Origin: Thermohalobaculum sp039822785
GTDB taxonomy: Bacteria; Pseudomonadota; Alphaproteobacteria; Rhodobacterales; Rhodobacteraceae
Length of the DNA stretch: 64,000 bases
Direction: 5' to 3'
Assembly: GCA_039822785.1 (NCBI GenBank)
Contig: JBCBMO010000006.1
Coordinates: forward strand, 124,001 to 188,000
Shown: positions 24,745 through 33,192 of the stretch, one piece after another
Position numbering within the stretch: position 1 is the first letter of the stretch
How the letters are laid out: each line of letters begins with the position of its first letter
Notes under the pieces: model-generated
What the model saw: the letters and a program-made list of their open reading frames with translations, nothing else
The model's database searches: none
Told to the model about the DNA's origin: nothing
Program-made: the position numbers and the translations under genes

Positions 24745-26574
24745 ATGTGCTGCTCTGACGTTGCGCCCCACCGTGCTGACAGACCGTCGCCGACCCCTGA
24801 CCCGCGCTGCCCCCTTCGGCGGCGAGGCGAACGGGCCCTGGCGCACGGCGCTGACGACGGCCCCGGCGACCGCCGCTCCTTCGCGTCGGACGAGGGCGGC
24901 GCCATCATCATGTTCGTGCTGGTTCTCTTCCTGATCATCGCCGTGATCGCCGGGATGGCCATCGACCTCGCCCGGCACGAGACTGCGCGGGCTGACCTGC
25001 AGAACGCCCTCGACCGGGGGGTGCTGGCGGCGGCCAACTATGCCAACACGGTGCCGGACAAGGCCGCGGCGACCCGGGTGATCCAGGACTACATGATCTC
25101 GCGCCAGCAGCGGAACACCGCGGTCAACATCGATGTCACCAACACCCCGATCGAAGGCGGGCGCGAGGTGCGCGCCGAGGCCGACCTGGGGCTAGACACG
25201 ATCTTCCTGAACGCGATGGGACTCGATTCCCTCAAGGTGCCGGCAGTCTCGGGCGCCGCGGAAGCCTTTGGGATCACCGAGGTCGTCCTCGTGCTCGACG
25301 TCTCGGGCTCGATGGACGGCGACAGCTCGTTCCAGACAGGCCAGACCAAGCTCGACGACCTCAAGACCGCCGCGAAGCAGTTCGTCGACGTGGTCTTCAC
25401 CGGCTCGACCGGGGATCAGATGCTGATCTCCGTGGTGCCCTACTCGGCCCAGGTCGCCCTGCCCGACGATTTGGCCGCGCTCTTCACCATCGACCGCCAC
25501 CACACCTTCAGCAACTGCATCGACTACGCCTCGCTCGACTACGGCCAGCTCGCGCTCTCGCGCACCGCAGCGCTGGATCAGCACGAGCACTACATCACCC
25601 GGACCGAGGACTATGAGGTGGTGATCACCACCACCGAACTGCAGGAGGTCGTGACCGAGGTCGAGCGCACCGAGACCTATATGAAGGAGGAGCGCGTCCT
25701 GGTCGGCTACTGGCGCTTCTTCGGCTTCCTGATCCCGATCTACCAGACCATCGAGGTGCCGGCGACGCGCACCGTCATCGACACCGTGACCACCTTCGAG
25801 GAGGTGGAGGTCACCCGCGTCGAGACCCGCACCCGCGCGATCCACGGCTGCCCGGGCACAAACAACGCGGTGCTCGCCTATTCGAACGATCCCACCGAGC
25901 TGAAGGACAAGATCGACGCCCTGACGCCGCAGAACTGGACCGCGTCGTCGGTCGGGATGAAATGGGCGGGCACGCTGCTCGACCCGATCATGCGCGACTA
26001 CGTCACCGCCAAGGTCGATGCCACGACGCTGTCCGCCGAGTTCGCCGGCTGGCCGCGGGGCTGGAACACCAGCAATGGGCGCAAGGTCGTGATCCTGATG
26101 ACCGATGGCGTGAACACCGTTCAACAGCGCCCGCGCAGCGGCAACTACATCTACCCGGGCCTCGACGCCGAGGGGAATGCGATCAACTACGGCGGCCAAA
26201 GCGGCCTGCTGCCCGCCGATTTCGCCGATCTCGACGCCTATCTCGCGGAGCAGGATCTCGACTGGAACCAGCGTGACCGCCGGCTGAGCACCATCCTGGA
26301 CGACCGCTACGACATCCAGGACGGCCAGACCTACGGCGTCGCCGATGCGGACCTCCTCAGCATGTGCGATCAGATCAAGGCGCAGAGTGCGACGCTGATC
26401 TACACCATCGGCTTCGAGGTCGATCTGGACACCGACGAGGGCAAGCACGTCGACGAGGTGCTGCGGGACTGCGCGAGCCGGGTCACCAACCACTATATGG
26501 TGAGCGACATCGACATCGTCTCGGCCTTCGGCAACATCGGCGCCGAGCTGCGCAAGCTCAAGCTGGTGAACTGA
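24745..26574 (+). CDS. TadG-like pilus assembly protein with von Willebrand A domain
   Basis: This protein is about 609 residues long. After a basic N-terminal tail it has one membrane helix at residues 53-72 in the context DEGGAIIMFVLVLFL, a TadE/TadG pseudopilin signature. The metal-binding MIDAS motif DVSGSMDG begins at residue 185 and opens a von Willebrand A domain, which also has LMTDGVNT and TIGFE segments. Residues about 281-366 form a Thr/Val/Glu-rich insertion with an aromatic core (YWRFFGF) between two cysteines. The product should be anchored in the inner membrane facing the periplasm. ATG 24745 is preferred over GTG 24709; the ribosome-binding site (GAGG) is somewhat distant. Confidence 0.85.
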   Translation: MCCSDVAPHRADRPSPTPDPRCPLRRRGERALAHGADDGPGDRRSFASDEGGAIIMFVLVLFLIIAVIAGMAIDLARHETARADLQNALDRGVLAAANYANTVPDKAAATRVIQDYMISRQQRNTAVNIDVTNTPIEGGREVRAEADLGLDTIFLNAMGLDSLKVPAVSGAAEAFGITEVVLVLDVSGSMDGDSSFQTGQTKLDDLKTAAKQFVDVVFTGSTGDQMLISVVPYSAQVALPDDLAALFTIDRHHTFSNCIDYASLDYGQLALSRTAALDQHEHYITRTEDYEVVITTTELQEVVTEVERTETYMKEERVLVGYWRFFGFLIPIYQTIEVPATRTVIDTVTTFEEVEVTRVETRTRAIHGCPGTNNAVLAYSNDPTELKDKIDALTPQNWTASSVGMKWAGTLLDPIMRDYVTAKVDATTLSAEFAGWPRGWNTSNGRKVVILMTDGVNTVQQRPRSGNYIYPGLDAEGNAINYGGQSGLLPADFADLDAYLAEQDLDWNQRDRRLSTILDDRYDIQDGQTYGVADADLLSMCDQIKAQSATLIYTIGFEVDLDTDEGKHVDEVLRDCASRVTNHYMVSDIDIVSAFGNIGAELRKLKLVN

Positions 26575-26575
26575 G

Positions 26576-27124
26576 ATGGGCGTTCTCACCATCGCCCGGG
26601 CGCTGACCCGGCCCGCCCGCCGGCTGTCGGGCGATCGGCGCGGGGCAGCCTCGCTCGAGTTCGTCGTCGTCTTCCCGCTGCTGTTTGCCGTGATCGCCGC
26701 GCTGATGGAGGTGGGGCTGCTCGCCGCGCGCTTCATCCTGCTCGACCGGGGCCTGGACATCGCCGCCCGCGAGCTGCGCCTGGGTCAGTTGGCCGACCCC
26801 ACGCACGACACCATCAAGACCCGCGTCTGCGAGGCCGCCGTGGTCCTGATCAACTGCGAGCGCGACCTGCTGCTGGAACTGCGCGTGATGGAATACGCCA
26901 GCGCCTATCCGCGCAACCAGGCGCAATGCGTCGACCGGGCCGCGCTGGTGAAGCCCAAGGTCACCTTCAGCACCGGGCCGCGCGGCGAGGTGATGTTCAT
27001 CCGCGCCTGCGTCATCGTCGATCCAATCTTCCCGGGCATCGGCGTGGGCCTCGTGCTGCCCAAGGACAACACCGGCGGCTATCAGATGATCAGCTACACC
27101 GCCTTCAAGAACGAGCCTGCGTGA
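26576..27124 (+). CDS. TadE-like pilus assembly protein
   Basis: This 182-residue protein has the TadE/TadG N-terminal pseudopilin segment: RRGAASLEFVVVFPLLFAVI at about residues 21-40, with the conserved Glu five residues into the helix as in class III prepilins. A soluble periplasmic part of 130 residues follows, with paired cysteines (VCEAAVVLINCERD and QCVDRA). TadE-type minor pilins are processed by TadV-like peptidases and help Flp pilus assembly. The ATG starts one base after the TadG-like stop codon, so the genes are co-translated. No tad ATPase, secretin or flp gene is in the window. Confidence 0.87.
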   Translation: MGVLTIARALTRPARRLSGDRRGAASLEFVVVFPLLFAVIAALMEVGLLAARFILLDRGLDIAARELRLGQLADPTHDTIKTRVCEAAVVLINCERDLLLELRVMEYASAYPRNQAQCVDRAALVKPKVTFSTGPRGEVMFIRACVIVDPIFPGIGVGLVLPKDNTGGYQMISYTAFKNEPA

Positions 27125-27133
27125 GGGGTGAAG

Positions 27134-27703
27134 ATGCGTTTCGGTCTTTTGTTCTGGCGCGACCAGCGCGGCGGGATCTCGTTCGAGTTCACCATCGTCT
27201 TTCCGCTGCTGATGGCGCTTTTGATCTCCAGCTTCGGCTTCTTCAACGCCTTTCGGGCGGCTGATCAGCACGCCAAGGTGTCCTATGTGATCAACGACAT
27301 GGTCAGCCGCGACGAGGAGGTGACCGACGCGGACCTGGCGGAGATCGCACTGTTGCAGCGCAAGATGCTGCCCGACAGCATGAGCGGCCTCGGCCTGCGC
27401 ATCAGCAGCATCTGCTTTGCCGGCGGCAGCCACAAGGTGATGTGGTCCTATACCAACAACGACGCTGACGGCCCCGCCTGGCGCGCGCTCAGGAACAACG
27501 AGGTCCCGGCGGGTATCCTGCCCGGGATGCAGGAGCAGGAGAACGTGATCCTGACCGAGACGACGGCCTATTGGGCGCCGCCGATCTCAAGCTTCTGGGT
27601 CGGGCCCCGCAGCCTGGCGAGCGAGCTGGTGATCCGCCCCCGCCTGGTCCAGATGCTGATCTGGAAGGGCCAGAACGAAAGCAACGTCTGCCCCTCCACC
27701 TGA
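27134..27703 (+). CDS. TadE-like pilus assembly protein, second copy
   Basis: This 189-residue protein again has a pseudopilin-type start, QRGGISFEFTIVFPLLMALL at about residues 11-30, followed by a soluble domain (KVSYVINDMVSRDEEV and a central C-F-A-G segment). It differs enough from the preceding gene to be a distinct minor pilin. The ATG at 27134 sits behind GAGGGG; a GTG six bases upstream is possible. Together with the two genes before it, it forms a tadG-tadE-tadE operon that ends at a palindromic repeat. Confidence 0.84.
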   Translation: MRFGLLFWRDQRGGISFEFTIVFPLLMALLISSFGFFNAFRAADQHAKVSYVINDMVSRDEEVTDADLAEIALLQRKMLPDSMSGLGLRISSICFAGGSHKVMWSYTNNDADGPAWRALRNNEVPAGILPGMQEQENVILTETTAYWAPPISSFWVGPRSLASELVIRPRLVQMLIWKGQNESNVCPST

Positions 27704-27715
27704 TGCGGCGGGCGG

Positions 27716-27822
27716 GCCCGAAAGGTCATCCCCCGGCGGGCGCGCCCGATAGGTCATCCCCCGGCTTGACCGGGGGATCCAGGCATCGGCCCATGGCGTG
27801 CCGGGACGAGCCCGGCAATGAC
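27716..27822. repeat. Alphaproteobacterial palindromic intergenic repeat with a duplicated left arm
   Basis: The core at 27753-27822 has outer arms GTCAT and ATGAC, a first hairpin ATCCCCCGG-CTTGA-CCGGGGGAT (27756-27778) and a second hairpin GCCGGG-ACGAG-CCCGGC (27800-27816). This arrangement, with GATCCAGGC between, is a dispersed repeat common in alphaproteobacterial genomes. In front of it a 22-base piece, starting GCCCGAAAGGTCATC at 27716, is repeated at 27744 with one mismatch and a 28-base period. It lies between the convergent pilus and clpB genes, where it could also terminate transcription. Confidence 0.75.
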
Positions 27823-27836
27823 GGCGAGATCGCCCC

Positions 27837-30464
27837 TCAATGGACCGTGGCCGCAGTGCCCTGGCGGGCGGAGAGCGCCCGGTCGCCGAAGATCAGGCCG
27901 TCGTCGTCCGCCGTGGCGGCGAGGGTGTCCCCGTCCTTGAGCGCACCCGACAGCAGCAGTTCGGCCAGCGGGTCCTGGAGGGCCTTCTGGATCACCCGCT
28001 TCAGCGGCCTTGCGCCATAGACCGGGTCGTAGCCCTTGGCGGCCAGCCAATCGGCGGCCTTGGCATCGAGGTCGAGGGCGATCTTGCGATCCTCCAGCCG
28101 CCCCTCGAGCTGGCGAAGCTGGATCTGGACGATGGCGCCCATGTCGTCGCGCTTCAGCCGGTCGAACAGCACGATCTCGTCCAGCCGGTTCAGGAACTCC
28201 GGCCGGAAGGCCGCGCGCACGACCTCCATCACCTGGGGCTCCGCCGCCTTGGCCGTCGCCTCCTCCGGCAGAGCGGACAGGAACTCGGCACCCAGGTTGG
28301 AGGTGAGGATGATCAGCGTGTTGCGAAAATCGACCGTGCGGCCCTGGCCGTCGGTCAGCCGCCCCTCGTCCAGCACCTGGAGGAGGACGTTGAAGACCTC
28401 TGGGTGCGCCTTCTCGACCTCGTCGAACAGGATCACCTGATAGGGGCGCCTGCGCACCGCCTCGGTCAGCACGCCGCCTTCCTCGTAGCCGACATAGCCC
28501 GGCGGGGCGCCGATCAGGCGGGCGACGGCGTGCTTCTCCATGAACTCAGACATGTCGATGCGCACCATGGCGTGGTCGTCGTCGAACAGGAACTGCGCCA
28601 GCGCCTTGGTGAGCTCGGTCTTGCCCACGCCGGTGGGGCCCAGGAACAGGAAGCTGCCCATGGGCCGGTTGGGGTCGGACAGCCCCGCGCGGGCCCGGCG
28701 CACGGCGTTGGAGACCGCCGAGATCGCGGTTTGCTGGCCGATCACGCGCTCGCCGATGCTGCCTTCCATCTGCACCAGCTTCTCGCGCTCACCCTCCAGC
28801 ATCTTGTCGACGGGGATGCCGGTCCAGCGGCTGACGACGCCGGCGACCTGTTCGGGGGTCACGGCCTCCTCGACCAGCACATCGCCCTGGGTGGCGCTCT
28901 GCTCGGCCGCCTCGGCCTCGGCCAGCTTCCTCTCCAGATCCGGGATGACGCCGTAGGAGAGCTCGCCCGCCTTGCCGAGATCGCCCTGTCGCTTGGCGAT
29001 CTCGAGCTGGCCACGCGCCTCCTCGAGCTGTTCCTTGATCTCGCGCGCCTGGCCGAGCTTGTTGCGCTCCGCCTCCCAGCGCGCGGTGAGCGAGGCCGAT
29101 TGCTCCTCCAACTCCGCCAGTTCAGCGCGCAGCTTGGCCAGCCGCTCGGCGGAGGCGGCGTCGGTCTCCTTCTCCAGCGCCATGGCCTCGATCTGCTTTT
29201 GCAGGATGTCGCGGTCGAGCGCGTCCAACTCCTCGGGCTTGCTGTCGACCTCCATGCGCAGGCGCGAGGCCGCCTCGTCCATCAGATCGATGGCCTTGTC
29301 GGGCAGAAAGCGGTCGGTGATGTAGCGGTTCGACAGGGTCGCCGCGGCCACCAGCGCGCCGTCGGTGATGCGCACGCCGTGGTGGACCTCGTACTTCTCC
29401 TTGATGCCACGCAGGATGGAGATCGTGTCCTCCACCGTGGGCTCGGTCACGAAAACGGGCTGGAAACGTCGGGCCAGCGCCGCGTCCTTCTCCACGTGCT
29501 TGCGGTACTCATCGAGCGTGGTGGCGCCGACGCAGTGCAGCTCGCCGCGCGCAAGCGCCGGTTTCAGGAGGTTGGAGGCATCCATCGCCCCATCCGCCTT
29601 TCCGGCGCCCACCAGGGTGTGCATCTCGTCGATGAACAGCACGATGCCGCCGGCGGCGGCCTGAACCTCGGACAGCACGGCCTTGAGGCGCTCCTCGAAC
29701 TCGCCGCGGTACTTCGCGCCGGCAATGAGACTGCCCATGTCCAGGGCCATGAGCTGTTTGTCGCGCAAGCTCTCCGGCACATCGCCGTTCACGATGCGGA
29801 TCGCGAGGCCCTCCGCGATGGCGGTCTTGCCGACGCCGGGCTCGCCGATCAGCACCGGATTGTTCTTGGTGCGCCGGCTAAGGACCTGAATGGCACGGCG
29901 GATCTCCTCGTCGCGGCCGATGACCGGGTCGATCTTGCCCTCGCGCGCCGCCTCGGTCAGGTCGCGGGCGTATTTCTTGAGCGCGTCGTAGCCCTCCTCG
30001 GCCGAGGCTGTGTCCGCCGTCCGGCCCTTGCGCAGATCCGCGATGGCGCGTTCCAGGGCCTGGGGCTTGAGGCCCGCGTCCGACAGGGCCTTCTCCGCCG
30101 GGGTGCCCTTGGCGAGCGCCAGGGCCATGAGCAGCCGCTCGACCGTGACGACGCTGTCGCCGGCCTTCTCGGCGATGCGTCCGGCCTCATCCAGCACGCG
30201 GGCGAGGGCTGTGTCCATGTAGATCTGCCCATCACCGCCCGCGACGGCGGGGATCTTGGAGAGCGCGGTGCGCACCCCCTCCTGCGCGCGGGCGGGGTCG
30301 GCACCGGCGCCGCGCATCAGGTTGGCGGCAAAGCCCTCCTCATCCTCCAGCAGCGCGAGCAGCAGATGCTCGGTCGTCAGACGCTGGTGGTTTTGCCGAA
30401 GCGCCGCGGTCTGGGCTGCCTGCAGAAAGCCGCGTGCACGGTCTGTAAATCTGGATAGGTCCAT
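27837..30464 (-). CDS. clpB: ATP-dependent chaperone ClpB
   Basis: This 875-residue disaggregase has the full ClpB order. The N-terminal Clp_N repeats come first (LTTEHLLLALLEDEEG). The first AAA domain has Walker A GEPGVGKTAIAEG and Walker B VLFIDEMHTLVGAG. A long coiled-coil middle domain spans about residues 405-535. The second AAA domain has GPTGVGKTELTKALA and VILFDEVEKAHPEV, followed by the C-terminal small domain. It works with DnaK to rescue aggregated proteins in the cytoplasm. AGAGGAG lies seven bases before the ATG. It diverges from a small secreted-protein gene, and the 205-base gap contains two GAACGTT/AAACGTT elements but no heat-shock promoter I could place with confidence. Confidence 0.97.
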   Translation of the reverse strand: MDLSRFTDRARGFLQAAQTAALRQNHQRLTTEHLLLALLEDEEGFAANLMRGAGADPARAQEGVRTALSKIPAVAGGDGQIYMDTALARVLDEAGRIAEKAGDSVVTVERLLMALALAKGTPAEKALSDAGLKPQALERAIADLRKGRTADTASAEEGYDALKKYARDLTEAAREGKIDPVIGRDEEIRRAIQVLSRRTKNNPVLIGEPGVGKTAIAEGLAIRIVNGDVPESLRDKQLMALDMGSLIAGAKYRGEFEERLKAVLSEVQAAAGGIVLFIDEMHTLVGAGKADGAMDASNLLKPALARGELHCVGATTLDEYRKHVEKDAALARRFQPVFVTEPTVEDTISILRGIKEKYEVHHGVRITDGALVAAATLSNRYITDRFLPDKAIDLMDEAASRLRMEVDSKPEELDALDRDILQKQIEAMALEKETDAASAERLAKLRAELAELEEQSASLTARWEAERNKLGQAREIKEQLEEARGQLEIAKRQGDLGKAGELSYGVIPDLERKLAEAEAAEQSATQGDVLVEEAVTPEQVAGVVSRWTGIPVDKMLEGEREKLVQMEGSIGERVIGQQTAISAVSNAVRRARAGLSDPNRPMGSFLFLGPTGVGKTELTKALAQFLFDDDHAMVRIDMSEFMEKHAVARLIGAPPGYVGYEEGGVLTEAVRRRPYQVILFDEVEKAHPEVFNVLLQVLDEGRLTDGQGRTVDFRNTLIILTSNLGAEFLSALPEEATAKAAEPQVMEVVRAAFRPEFLNRLDEIVLFDRLKRDDMGAIVQIQLRQLEGRLEDRKIALDLDAKAADWLAAKGYDPVYGARPLKRVIQKALQDPLAELLLSGALKDGDTLAATADDDGLIFGDRALSARQGTAATVH

Positions 30465-30669
30465 GATGACTCCTCTAGCGCGCATGACACGACCCGCGGG
30501 TGCGGCCTCGGCGTCATCGCCTTGAACGTTCGGCGGTCCCCTCCGCGAGAGGCTGACCACCGAAATGACAGTTGGTGTTTGTGAAACGTTCCCGCAAGGC
30601 GGCTGGACCGGCTGCGGGGACCCTCGGCGCGTCGTGTGGTTCTCCCAAAGGCGATCAGAGGAAAGCACC

Positions 30670-31059
30670 ATGATCCTTCCCCGTTCCTGGGCCCATGCCT
30701 GGCTCGGTTTCCGGACCCGTCCCCGTGGCTGTCTCGGGGGGTCTTCCGGGGCCTCGGCCCTGGCCGCCGCCTGCACGGTGATGGTCTTCGCGGGCGCTGC
30801 GGTGGCGGAGGAGCCCCTGCGTGCCGGCGCCATGCTGGCCCCCGCGCCCGCGGCGCCGGCCCTCGTGGCAGCAGGTAAACCGATGTCGATCATGGTGATC
30901 GCGCCCGTTGCCCCCAGCGCCGGCGGCGCCGCGGGCCGGCCCGCGGCGACCCCTGTCGCCGAGGCCGAGGCGCCACGCCTCGCCGTCGCGCGGCGGGCAC
31001 AAGGCAGGGTGGCGCCCATGCGGCCGGGGGCTTTCGCGATACCCATCGCGCCGCGATAG
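30670..31059 (+). CDS. Small Ala/Pro-rich secreted or membrane-anchored protein
   Basis: This 129-residue hypothetical protein starts at an ATG behind AGAGGAAA. After about 27 hydrophilic and basic residues a hydrophobic stretch (ALAAACTVMVFAGAAVAEE) ends in a likely signal-peptidase site AVA-EE near residue 47. The mature part is rich in Ala, Pro and Val and has no recognised domain. Good ribosome-binding site and signal suggest a real gene, but composition alone could mislead in such GC-rich DNA. It diverges from clpB and might share its stress regulation. Confidence 0.5.
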   Translation: MILPRSWAHAWLGFRTRPRGCLGGSSGASALAAACTVMVFAGAAVAEEPLRAGAMLAPAPAAPALVAAGKPMSIMVIAPVAPSAGGAAGRPAATPVAEAEAPRLAVARRAQGRVAPMRPGAFAIPIAPR

Positions 31060-31064
31060 CACCT

Positions 31065-31107
31065 CAGGCCTCGCCCTCGGCCGCACGACGGCGCGGGGCG
31101 GGGCCTG
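31065..31107 (+). terminator. Hairpin between the small secreted-protein gene and pyrF
   Basis: CAGGCCTCGCCCT (31065-31077) pairs with GGGGCGGGGCCTG (31095-31107): eleven Watson-Crick pairs plus two U-G pairs in the plus-strand RNA, with a 17-base loop. Only a short CTT follows. It would separate the upstream gene from the pyrF-dinB operon. Confidence 0.4.
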
Positions 31108-31169
31108 CTTGGGATGGCGCGGAACGGGGGCATTGGGTAGGCAGGGGGTGTAGCCGACCGGAGATGGTG

Positions 31170-31916
31170 ATGACCCCGCCCGACCCCGCCGCCCTCGCCT
31201 CCTTGCGCCCTGCGCCGCGCGCGGACGATCGGCTGATCGTGGCACTCGACCTGCCCCATGCGGTGGCCGGCGGTGAGCTGGCAGCGCGCCTCGGCGATCG
31301 GGTGTCGTTCTACAAGATCGGCCTGGGGATGCTGACCGGCGGGGGCCTGGCGCTGGCCAATGAGCTCAAGGGCGCGGGCAAGCGCGTGTTCCTGGACATG
31401 AAGCTGTTCGACATCGGCGCGACGGTGGAGGCGGCGGTGCGGGGCCTGGCAGCGTTCGAGCTGGATTTCCTGACCGTCCATGGCGACCCGCCCGTGGTGC
31501 GGGCGGCGGTGGCGGGACGGGGCGCTGCACCCACCCGGATCCTGGCGGTGACGGTGCTGACCTCGCTCGACCGCGGCGACCTGGACGCGATGATGATCGC
31601 CGAGGGCGAGGTGGCCGCCATCGCGGTGGAGCGCGCACGCCGGGCGCTGGAGGCTGGCGCCGATGGCGTCATCGCCAGCCCGCAGGAGGCCGCCGCGATC
31701 CGCGCCCTGCCGGAGGCCGCGGGCAAGCTGATCGTCACCCCCGGGGTGCGCCCGGCGGGCGCGGAGAGCGGCGACCAGAAGCGGATCGCGACCCCGGCCG
31801 CGGCGCTGGCTGCGGGTGCCGACCATATCGTCGTCGGCCGACCCATCTGGGCCGCCGCCGACCCCGCCGCGGCCGCCGAGGCGATCCTGGCGGAGATCGG
31901 CCCTTCCGCTGGGTGA
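31170..31916 (+). CDS. pyrF: Orotidine 5'-phosphate decarboxylase
   Basis: This 248-residue enzyme performs the last step of UMP synthesis, OMP to UMP plus CO2. LIVALDLP provides the first Asp, FLDMKLFDIGATV holds the catalytic Asp-x-Lys-x-x-x-Asp array, and VTPGVRP and HIVVGRPIW bind the phosphate. Of two in-frame ATGs, 31170 is preferred because GGAG lies six bases before it, whereas at 31164 the GGAG touches the codon. dinB follows after seven bases, so the two form an operon. Confidence 0.95.
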   Translation: MTPPDPAALASLRPAPRADDRLIVALDLPHAVAGGELAARLGDRVSFYKIGLGMLTGGGLALANELKGAGKRVFLDMKLFDIGATVEAAVRGLAAFELDFLTVHGDPPVVRAAVAGRGAAPTRILAVTVLTSLDRGDLDAMMIAEGEVAAIAVERARRALEAGADGVIASPQEAAAIRALPEAAGKLIVTPGVRPAGAESGDQKRIATPAAALAAGADHIVVGRPIWAAADPAAAAEAILAEIGPSAG

Positions 31917-31923
31917 GGGGGAG

Positions 31924-33192
31924 ATGCCCGGGGTCTGCCGCGATTGTGAGACCTGGTTCGAGGCGCTGGAGGCGCAGCCCGGCCTGCGCTGCCCGGCCTG
32001 TCGCTCCGCCAGGGTGATTGCCCACCCAGAGCTCGCCTCGCTCTCGATCGCGCATATCGATTGCGATGCCTTCTATGCCTCGGTCGAGAAGCGCGAGGAT
32101 CCGAGCCTGGCGGACCGGCCCTTGATCGTGGGCGGGGGACAGCGCGGCGTGGTGACGACCTGCTGCTACATCGCGCGAATCGCCGGCGTCCACTCCGCCA
32201 TGCCCATGTTCCAGGCGCTGAAGCGCTGTCCGGATGCGGTGGTGCTGAAGCCGCGGATATCCCTCTATGTCGACGTCAGCCGCAAGATCCGCGCCGAGTT
32301 CGACCGGCTGACGCCGCTGGTGGAGCCGCTGTCGCTGGACGAGGCCTTCCTGGATCTGTCGGGCACCGAGCGGCTGTTGGGCGCGGCGCCGGCGCTTAGC
32401 CTGGTGCGGCTGGTGCGGCGGATCGAGGCCACCCTCGGCCTCACGGTCTCGGTCGGGCTCAGCCACAACAAGTATCTCGCCAAACTCGCCTCGGACCTCG
32501 ACAAACCCCGCGGCTTTGCGGTGATCGGGCGGGCGGAGACGGTGGATTTCCTGGCGCCCCGCCCGGTGCGCAAGATCTGGGGCGTGGGCGCCCGGCTTGC
32601 GGCGCGGCTGGAGGGAGACGGGTTTCGCACCCATGCCGACCTGGCGCGTGCCGATCCCACCGAGCTGATGCGGCGCTATGGCAGCATGGGGCCGCGGCTG
32701 GCGCGCCTGGCCCGCGGCGAGGACAGCCGGCGGGTGGAGGCGGGCGGCCAGGCCAAGTCGATTTCGGCCGAGACAACCTTTGATACCGATACCGCCGACC
32801 GCGACATATTGGCGGGGCATTTGTGGCGGCTGTCGGTGCGCGCCTCGGACCGGGCGAAGGCCAAGGGGCTGGCGGGCCGGTCGATCACGCTCAAGCTCAA
32901 GACCGCGCGGTTCCGGCCGATCAGCCGGCAGACCAAGCTGGAGGCGCCGGCAAATGCGGCCGAGATTCTGTTCGAGGCGGGCGAGCGGATGCTGGCCAAG
33001 GCCCTCGAAGCGGGGCCATTTCGCCTGATCGGGATCGGTTTTGCGCAGTTGTCACCGGCCGATGGCGATGCTGCGCGCCCTGAGCTGCTGGCCGATGGGC
33101 GTGCGACGCGGTTGGCGGCGGAGGCGGCCACTGACCGGATTCGCAACCGTTTTGGGACAGAAGCCATCATAAAGGGGCGTTCGCTGCGCTAA
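31924..33192 (+). CDS. dinB: DNA polymerase IV with N-terminal zinc ribbon
   Basis: This 422-residue Y-family translesion polymerase has the catalytic carboxylates in IDCDAFYASVEK and SLDEAFLDLSG, the HhH region in IWGVGARLAARLEGDG, and a C-terminal little-finger domain. It is preceded by about 35 residues with CRDC and CPAC, a four-cysteine zinc ribbon not found in E. coli DinB but seen in relatives from this bacterial group. GGGGGAG precedes the ATG, and the gene is coupled to pyrF. No LexA-type box was identified in front of the operon. Terminal DnaN-binding residues are not obvious. Confidence 0.93.
   Translation: MPGVCRDCETWFEALEAQPGLRCPACRSARVIAHPELASLSIAHIDCDAFYASVEKREDPSLADRPLIVGGGQRGVVTTCCYIARIAGVHSAMPMFQALKRCPDAVVLKPRISLYVDVSRKIRAEFDRLTPLVEPLSLDEAFLDLSGTERLLGAAPALSLVRLVRRIEATLGLTVSVGLSHNKYLAKLASDLDKPRGFAVIGRAETVDFLAPRPVRKIWGVGARLAARLEGDGFRTHADLARADPTELMRRYGSMGPRLARLARGEDSRRVEAGGQAKSISAETTFDTDTADRDILAGHLWRLSVRASDRAKAKGLAGRSITLKLKTARFRPISRQTKLEAPANAAEILFEAGERMLAKALEAGPFRLIGIGFAQLSPADGDAARPELLADGRATRLAAEAATDRIRNRFGTEAIIKGRSLR

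Noticed and set aside
27840..30458. A very long open frame on the plus strand opposite clpB
   Set aside because: Its translation is rich in Ala, Gly, Arg and His without any domain, while the minus strand encodes a complete ClpB. Long antisense frames are expected in GC-rich genes.
30465..30669. Sigma-32 heat-shock promoter for clpB
   Set aside because: A CTTGCGG element is present on the minus strand, but no matching -10 at the right distance could be identified.
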